DNA of 64,000 nucleotides, from NCBI RefSeq assembly GCF_900112985.1, contig NZ_FONS01000003.1, positions 186,001 through 250,000 of the forward strand. Direction: 5' to 3'. The notes under the pieces are model-generated. The model ran no database searches. It was not told the origin of the DNA and was given only the letters and a program-made list of their open reading frames with translations. How positions within the stretch are numbered: the stretch's first letter is position 1; each line of letters opens with the position of its first letter. Made by a program: the position numbers and the translations under genes. The DNA comes from Pedobacter antarcticus. GTDB taxonomy: Bacteria; Bacteroidota; Bacteroidia; Sphingobacteriales; Sphingobacteriaceae. Of this stretch, positions 59,353 through 64,000 are shown piece by piece.

Positions 59353-61857
59353 TTACTTACCATTCTTCTCTACCTCACGATCCATTTCCAGGATATCTAC
59401 CTGTGCAGGTGTCGTAAAGTCTCCGAGCAGATACCTGTTGAAATGATCTGCCAGTTTCCAGAAAGCGTATTCTGTCATTGTACCAAAACTATGTCGCTGA
59501 CCGGGGATAATAGCGAATTCAAAACGTTTACCAGCCTTCATCAATGCATTTGCTACACGAATGGTATTAGCCGGATGGACATTATTGTCTACATCTCCAG
59601 TCATTAGTAACAGATGTCCTTTCAATTGTTTAACCAGATCCGGATTTTTATCAATACTGTACTGGAAAGTCGTATCGCCTTTAGCCGATATTATTTCTTT
59701 TACACCATGATGTTTCTCACTCCACCATCTGTTGTAAATACTGTTATCATGGTTGCCTGCATTAGATACTGCTGCTTTAAAGAAGTCGGGATAAACCAGC
59801 ATTGCCGCCGTAGACATAAATCCACCGCCGGAATGCCCGGTAATACCGACTCTGGAGATATCAATAAAACTGAACCTGTCAGCCAGTTGCTCAACAGCTA
59901 CCTTTTTATCGGCCAGACCATAATCTCTCAAATTACCGTATCCGTAAGTATGATACCATTTAGAACGCGCGGGATGACCACCACGGTTCCCCACAGTTAT
60001 TACGATATAACCAAACTGTGCCAGCCTTTCCGTCCTGTCCATGCTCTTACTGAATGCCTTGTTCACAGCCTCAGTCTGCGGACCGGGGTATACATACTCT
60101 ATGATTGGGTATTTCTTCTTAGGATCGAAATCGAATGGCTTATATAATACACCATACAAATCAGTAATCCCGTCATCGGCTTTGACCTTAAAAGTCTCCG
60201 GAAATTTATAACCCGTTGCCATCAGTAAAGAAAGATCGGTAGTTTCCAGCTTCATTACCAGGCCGCCCTGCTGATCCATTATTGTCGCAGCCGGAGCCGT
60301 ATTTACCCTGGAAAAGTTGTTTACAAAATAAGGTCCGTCGTCCTGCATACTTACTGTATGATCGAAATTACCACTGTTTAGCAGTTTCAGACCGGAACCA
60401 TCAAAATTAATTCTGTAAAAATGCAGGTAATAAGGATCCTCACCTGCCTCTTTACCATTGGCGGTAAAATACAGGACACGGCTTTTGGAATCTACTTTAA
60501 TAATTTCTTCGGTGTGGAACGGTCCCTTTGTAATCTGATTTTTCAGCTTACCATTCTGGTCGTACAGATAGAAATGCCCCCAGCCGTCGCGCTCAGACCA
60601 GTGAATAATTTCATTGGTTCCTTTAATTATTGCCGGGCGGTTAACTTCTACATAAGTGTTAAAACGTTCCTCAATTACAGACTTAACTGCACCTGTCGCT
60701 GGATCGACAACACAGATGTCCACCCTTTTCAAATCACGGCTTGTTCTGGACAAATAGAATTTATTGTTGTCTCCCAGCCAGACGGCAGGTTTAAACTCAT
60801 TGTCCCTGTCAGTATTAAGCACAGGTGTATTCCAAACACTCAAACTCTGATCTTTAAAAGAATTAACGGCTAATTTTTTGCTCGTTTTATTCTTGAAATC
60901 AAATAAGTAAACTTCTTCCAGCGGACCATCTTTTTCGCCGGGCATCTGATATTTATAGGTTTCCAGTGTCGGTCGGCCTTTCGAAATATTATTAATTACC
61001 CACAGGTCTTTAACTTTCCTTGTATCGGCGCGCGTTAATACAAAATAACGTGAATCCGGTGACCAGAGCACAGAACTAGCCCGTCTCTTTTTATCATTTT
61101 TTTCCTGTTCTTCATTATTTTCTCCATCTCCATTTCGGCCATAAGGATAATATTTAAGGCCATCTTTTGTTAGTTGATGTTCAACTACTGTACTATCTTC
61201 TTCATTTTTAATGGCCTTCAGGTAATTCACCTTATCCATCCAGAAGAGATTATAGTTACGTGTGAAAATAACGGCCGAAGAATCTGGTGCAATTGAAGCC
61301 CAGTCCGGTCTTTTTTTAGGCTTTTCAAAATCTTCCAGAACTTTCAGTTTTGAATTCTGCAGTTCATATTGAAAGAAATAGGTTTTCTTCTGCATCGAAT
61401 CGGCATCCTTTAAATCTTTACGATCCTTTTTCAATTCATCAACAGAGCTTTTCACTTCAAACCGGATGAATTTTTCATCCTTAGAGAAGATTAAGTTTTC
61501 AATTGGCAAATGCTGCCCGTCAAAAGGATCACGGATAATCGTAGTTATTTCGGCTGCGAGACTAACCGGGTCAAACAATTTCTTCTTAGACTTTGCACCC
61601 GGGTCGACGATAAACCAATCTTTTCCGGCAGGAGTTTCATAAACATACCAGAAACGTTTACTTTTTAACCAGTGCGGATCAACAGAAGTAGAGTAAACGA
61701 TTTTTTTTAATTTTTCAGGGGAAAATCTAGATGCCAGCTGATAGTTGGCTTTCGGTGATTCGCTGATAGTTTCTGTCAGAGTGTAGGTCTTGGTCTGAGC
61801 AATACTCTGACCACCTAAGCCTGCTAAAAACAACAGGAACAGGTAATTATGTTTCAT
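59353..61857 (-). CDS. Prolyl oligopeptidase family S9 peptidase (DPP-IV-like)
   Basis: An 834-residue secreted enzyme. The signal peptide starts MKHNYLFLLFLAGLGG and is cleaved after SIAQ; this start (61857) is chosen over an ATG at 61920 that would put 21 residues before it. An eight-bladed propeller (about 60-560) precedes the alpha/beta hydrolase domain with the catalytic Ser in GHSGGGFMS, Asp in TGDVDNNVHPANT and His in PGQRHSFG. It would remove dipeptides after Pro or Ala in the periplasm or at the surface. A small hairpin (61878-61892) lies just before the start. Confidence 0.9.
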   Translation of the reverse strand: MKHNYLFLLFLAGLGGQSIAQTKTYTLTETISESPKANYQLASRFSPEKLKKIVYSTSVDPHWLKSKRFWYVYETPAGKDWFIVDPGAKSKKKLFDPVSLAAEITTIIRDPFDGQHLPIENLIFSKDEKFIRFEVKSSVDELKKDRKDLKDADSMQKKTYFFQYELQNSKLKVLEDFEKPKKRPDWASIAPDSSAVIFTRNYNLFWMDKVNYLKAIKNEEDSTVVEHQLTKDGLKYYPYGRNGDGENNEEQEKNDKKRRASSVLWSPDSRYFVLTRADTRKVKDLWVINNISKGRPTLETYKYQMPGEKDGPLEEVYLFDFKNKTSKKLAVNSFKDQSLSVWNTPVLNTDRDNEFKPAVWLGDNNKFYLSRTSRDLKRVDICVVDPATGAVKSVIEERFNTYVEVNRPAIIKGTNEIIHWSERDGWGHFYLYDQNGKLKNQITKGPFHTEEIIKVDSKSRVLYFTANGKEAGEDPYYLHFYRINFDGSGLKLLNSGNFDHTVSMQDDGPYFVNNFSRVNTAPAATIMDQQGGLVMKLETTDLSLLMATGYKFPETFKVKADDGITDLYGVLYKPFDFDPKKKYPIIEYVYPGPQTEAVNKAFSKSMDRTERLAQFGYIVITVGNRGGHPARSKWYHTYGYGNLRDYGLADKKVAVEQLADRFSFIDISRVGITGHSGGGFMSTAAMLVYPDFFKAAVSNAGNHDNSIYNRWWSEKHHGVKEIISAKGDTTFQYSIDKNPDLVKQLKGHLLLMTGDVDNNVHPANTIRVANALMKAGKRFEFAIIPGQRHSFGTMTEYAFWKLADHFNRYLLGDFTTPAQVDILEMDREVEKNGK

Positions 61858-61912
61858 GTAGTCAATAGAATTTATACCAGCCCGAGGGGCTGCGGATATT
61901 AAAAATCCTAAA

Positions 61913-61935
61913 TTATCCATTTTAAAAATGGATAA
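61913..61935. promoter_or_regulatory. 23-base palindrome between divergent peptidase and deacetylase genes
   Basis: TTATCCATTTT-A-AAAATGGATAA is a perfect inverted repeat in the 151-base gap between two divergent genes. It lies 19 bases from the -33 element of the deacetylase promoter (61954), so it may be a shared operator. Confidence 0.4.
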
Positions 61936-61953
61936 ATCATTTGAGAGGTAATA

Positions 61954-61985
61954 TTTGGGTTATGAACCGCGAATTCCTAGTTTTG
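61954..61985 (+). promoter_or_regulatory. Promoter of the deacetylase lipoprotein gene
   Basis: TTTG (61954-61957), a 20-base spacer and TAGTTTTG (61978-61985) match the Bacteroidota consensus; the leader to the ATG at 62009 is about 17 bases. This supports 62009 as the start, because an upstream TTG at 61955 lies inside the promoter. Confidence 0.65.
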
Positions 61986-62008
61986 CAGCAATCTTACTAT
62001 TCACCTAT

Positions 62009-62884
62009 ATGAAACAACAATTGCTTAGTCTGACTGCTGCTGCCTTATTATTCGGCGCAGGTTGCCAGTCCAAATCACAAGAGAAAAACACACTTACTGA
62101 CAGCACCTCCGCTACCGTAGAAACGACAACCACAAATGCAGATCAACCGCAAACTCCTGTCAATACGGCCAATATAAAAGTTGCCGATGCTAAAACTATC
62201 CTCGCACGCAAGCAAGTACCTGTTTTATGTTATCACCAGATTCGCGACTGGAGACCGAAAGATTCGAAATCGGCCAAAGACTATATCATTCCAATAGAAA
62301 CTTTTAAAGCCCAGATGAAAATGCTGGCAGACAGCGGTTATCATACGATTCAGCCAGATGAGTTGTATGCCTATCTGAATGAAGGCGCCCCTCTTCCTGA
62401 AAAACCGATCATGCTTACTTTTGATGATACAGACCTGGATCAGTTTACAATTGCTGAACCAACCATGAAAAAATATGGTTTTAAGGGAGTTTTCTTCATC
62501 ATGACTGTTTCCATTGGCAGACCAAATTACATGAACAGAGAGCAGATCAAAACTCTTTCAGACCAGGGACACACAATAGGCTCCCATACCTGGGACCATC
62601 AAAATGTTAAGAAATATCAGGGTAAAGACTGGGAAACCCAAATAGACAAACCAACTAAAACCCTGGAAGATATTACAGGAAAAGACATTCATCATTTCGC
62701 TTATCCTTTTGGTCTGTGGAATCCGGAGGCTATCCCGGAACTCAAAAAACGAGGTTTTAAATCTGCCTTTATACTTTCCACAAAGAGAGATGAGAACGAT
62801 CCTTTATTTACCATCCGCAGAATTATAGCAAGCGGTTACTGGACTCCAAAAACATTGAGCAACAGTATTAAAAATAGCTTTTAA
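62009..62884 (+). CDS. Polysaccharide deacetylase lipoprotein
   Basis: A 291-residue protein with a lipoprotein signal (MKQQLLSLTAAALLFGAG, then C), a Thr/Ser-rich linker and a NodB-type carbohydrate esterase 4 domain. Catalytic and metal motifs: TFDDTDLDQF (Asp-Asp, with Thr in place of the usual Gly), GSHTWDHQN (two His) and AYPFGLWN. It probably deacetylates an N-acetylated glycan or peptidoglycan at the cell surface. It has its own promoter and terminator. Confidence 0.88.
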   Translation: MKQQLLSLTAAALLFGAGCQSKSQEKNTLTDSTSATVETTTTNADQPQTPVNTANIKVADAKTILARKQVPVLCYHQIRDWRPKDSKSAKDYIIPIETFKAQMKMLADSGYHTIQPDELYAYLNEGAPLPEKPIMLTFDDTDLDQFTIAEPTMKKYGFKGVFFIMTVSIGRPNYMNREQIKTLSDQGHTIGSHTWDHQNVKKYQGKDWETQIDKPTKTLEDITGKDIHHFAYPFGLWNPEAIPELKKRGFKSAFILSTKRDENDPLFTIRRIIASGYWTPKTLSNSIKNSF

Positions 62885-62885
62885 T

Positions 62886-62917
62886 AAAAAAGGCGGCCAT
62901 TAATGGCCGCCTTTTTT
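62886..62917. terminator. Bidirectional terminator
   Basis: AAAAAAGGCGGCCATT (62886-62901) and AATGGCCGCCTTTTTT (62902-62917) form a perfect palindrome between convergent genes, with A/T runs on both sides. Confidence 0.85.
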
Positions 62918-62948
62918 GTAATTCATCTTTATATAGTACCCGGATTAC

Positions 62949-63401
62949 TTAGCTGATCTTTTCAATCAGGTAATGATTCTGGTTGAAGCTAAAGCTTTCC
63001 CCTTCTTTCTTCCCCAGTAAAAGTTGCCCGATAGGCGATACTGCCGAAATTGCAAAAGCCTGAATACTGTCCAGCTTAATCTGACCAGCACTTATACTGA
63101 TATAAAAAACACCATTATCTGTGTGAACCAGACTTCCATTTTTAACCTGCAGACTCACCGGTACATCTTGCAGTGATTCCAGCATCTGTAAATTCTGCTG
63201 TGCATCTGCCAGCAGGCGTTTATTTCTGGAGATATCTTGTTGCATCATTTCACGTGTTGTTTCGAATTTGTCTCCCGCGCTACTCTTGGTATCGTCATTA
63301 CTCGCTTCTCTCGCCTGCTCCAGTGCAGTTTCAGCAGTTTGGATCCTTTGGTGTATAAAGTCCAGGCAGGCCTGGTATAATGCTATTTTCAAATCTTCCA
63401 T
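62949..63401 (-). CDS. GreA/GreB-like protein
   Basis: A 150-residue protein with an N-terminal coiled coil (about 10-70: RIQTAETALEQAREASNDD, then SSAGDKFETTREMMQQDISRNKRLL) and a C-terminal FKBP-like end (AVSPIGQLLLGKKEGESF) typical of Gre factors, where SPIG.A.lG..eGd is the signature. The acidic tip that GreA uses to cut RNA (two acidic residues after GDLSEN) is not clearly preserved (SNDDTKSSAGDKFE). It could be a Gre-like modulator of RNA polymerase. Similar proteins are often mis-named 3-oxoacyl-ACP synthase. Five bases separate it from the nitroreductase. Confidence 0.72.
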   Translation of the reverse strand: MEDLKIALYQACLDFIHQRIQTAETALEQAREASNDDTKSSAGDKFETTREMMQQDISRNKRLLADAQQNLQMLESLQDVPVSLQVKNGSLVHTDNGVFYISISAGQIKLDSIQAFAISAVSPIGQLLLGKKEGESFSFNQNHYLIEKIS

Positions 63402-63406
63402 CTTCT

Positions 63407-63985
63407 TTAGTCCTCTAACCAGGTAATTTTGTGCTCAATTGCGGTACGCTTAGCGTCCCGCGGGACATCCTGATGATATCCCATATAAAAAAGTCCGTAA
63501 CACTTCTGGCCCTCCGGCAGGTTAAATACTGCGGGCAGGCTTTCAATCATTCCCGGAGAACTCCAGTATGCCCCGATCCGCAGGGCTTCGGCTGTTAGTG
63601 CCATATTTTGCACAGCGCAGGCCAATGCGGCAAGTTCCTCCCATTCAGGGATCAGCTCCGGATGTAACTGCACATTAAGCAGGATAATACAACTTGACTG
63701 CGCTGCCTTGCTGATTATACTATCATATTTTTTCTGCAGAAAATGATCTGCCGGAGTTTCTTCTTTATATAAACGTGCCAGCTCATTTCCCAGTCTGGTT
63801 TTAGCCTCTTTGCGGCAGACGACAAATCTCCAGGGTTGAGTTAGCTTATGAGTAGGTGCATAATTTGCACTTTCCAATACTCTTCTGATCTGCTCATCAG
63901 GTATTTCTTCAGCAGTATAGGAAACCGGAAAAATACTTCGCCGGCGTTTAATAATTGATTCAAGTATATCTATCTCTTTTTCCAT
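63407..63985 (-). CDS. Nitroreductase family protein
   Basis: A 192-residue FMN-dependent oxidoreductase. The N-terminal FMN-binding RRRSIFPVSYTAEEIPDEQI, the SANYAPTHKLTQPWRFVV segment and the C-terminal GLFYMGYHQDVPRDAKR are standard for the family. It would reduce nitroaromatics, quinones or other compounds with NAD(P)H. It starts 15 bases before the right edge and probably forms a unit with the Gre-like gene. Confidence 0.9.
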   Translation of the reverse strand: MEKEIDILESIIKRRRSIFPVSYTAEEIPDEQIRRVLESANYAPTHKLTQPWRFVVCRKEAKTRLGNELARLYKEETPADHFLQKKYDSIISKAAQSSCIILLNVQLHPELIPEWEELAALACAVQNMALTAEALRIGAYWSSPGMIESLPAVFNLPEGQKCYGLFYMGYHQDVPRDAKRTAIEHKITWLED

Positions 63986-64000
63986 TTTAAATCAGTTTCA

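Noticed and set aside
59614..60147. 177-codon open frame antisense to the S9 peptidase
   Set aside because: It overlaps the catalytic part of a well-supported gene and shows no domain.
61858..61920. Upstream ATG of the S9 peptidase (61920)
   Set aside because: It would place 21 residues before a standard signal peptide, and the region carries the 23-base palindrome.

Overview
The window looks like a chromosomal segment of a Bacteroidota member of the family Sphingobacteriaceae, most likely Pedobacter or a close relative. The evidence is the AT-rich, A-rich leaders without strong Shine-Dalgarno sites; many promoters of the Bacteroidota form TTG-N17-20-TAnnTTTG; a tmRNA tag reading GENNYALAA; and lineage-typical families (DUF1573, DUF3822, GH97, a fused E1 alpha/beta dehydrogenase, FtsX-type permeases with SusC-style TonB receptors). 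This is inference from gene content, not from a marker-gene tree.

Layout. 1-675: end of a sterol desaturase/fatty acid hydroxylase. 676-5348: an aromatic amino acid operon (prephenate dehydratase, DAHP synthase-chorismate mutase, EPSP synthase, chorismate synthase). It is preceded by a complete leader-peptide attenuator with its own promoter, a 20-codon leader rich in Phe/Tyr/Trp, an antiterminator and a terminator. This is the strongest discovery in the window. 5389-12409: fused E1 dehydrogenase, DUF1573 protein, aminotransferase, SRPBCC protein, Crp/Fnr regulator and a Ca2+/H+ antiporter. 12572-16488: two secreted glycosidases, GH97 and tandem GH43. 16494-21000: proline dehydrogenase, a frameshifted AraC regulator, a serine hydrolase and small zinc-ribbon and lipoprotein genes. 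20977-25093: a siderophore-uptake operon (frameshifted TonB receptor, PepSY reductase, small membrane protein), then tRNA-Asp. 25489-27751: TetR regulator divergent from a two-gene reductase operon, with a paired palindromic operator. 27811-30854: ECF sigma factor, HEAT-repeat anti-sigma-like protein and two DUF4097-like secreted proteins. 31040-36191: cation/proton antiporter, MacB/FtsX permease and a protein of unknown function.

36575-39355: DUF3892 protein, a HipBA toxin-antitoxin pair and tmRNA. 39484-49541: YegP-like protein, a large PAS histidine kinase, small proteins, a RecD-like helicase, the DUF3822-rsmD-coaD operon, a Nudix hydrolase, pyrE and a secreted nuclease-fold protein. 49577-53395: EamA transporter and clpB carrying an in-frame stop. 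53492-58277: a GT4-toroid/GT4/GH130 mannoside-type module. 58662-63985: beta-barrel protein, DPP-IV-like peptidase, polysaccharide deacetylase lipoprotein, Gre-like protein and nitroreductase.

Three otherwise intact genes (AraC regulator, TonB receptor, clpB) are each broken by what looks like one base change. They may be real mutations or assembly errors. No CRISPR array, insertion sequence, integrase or rRNA was seen.
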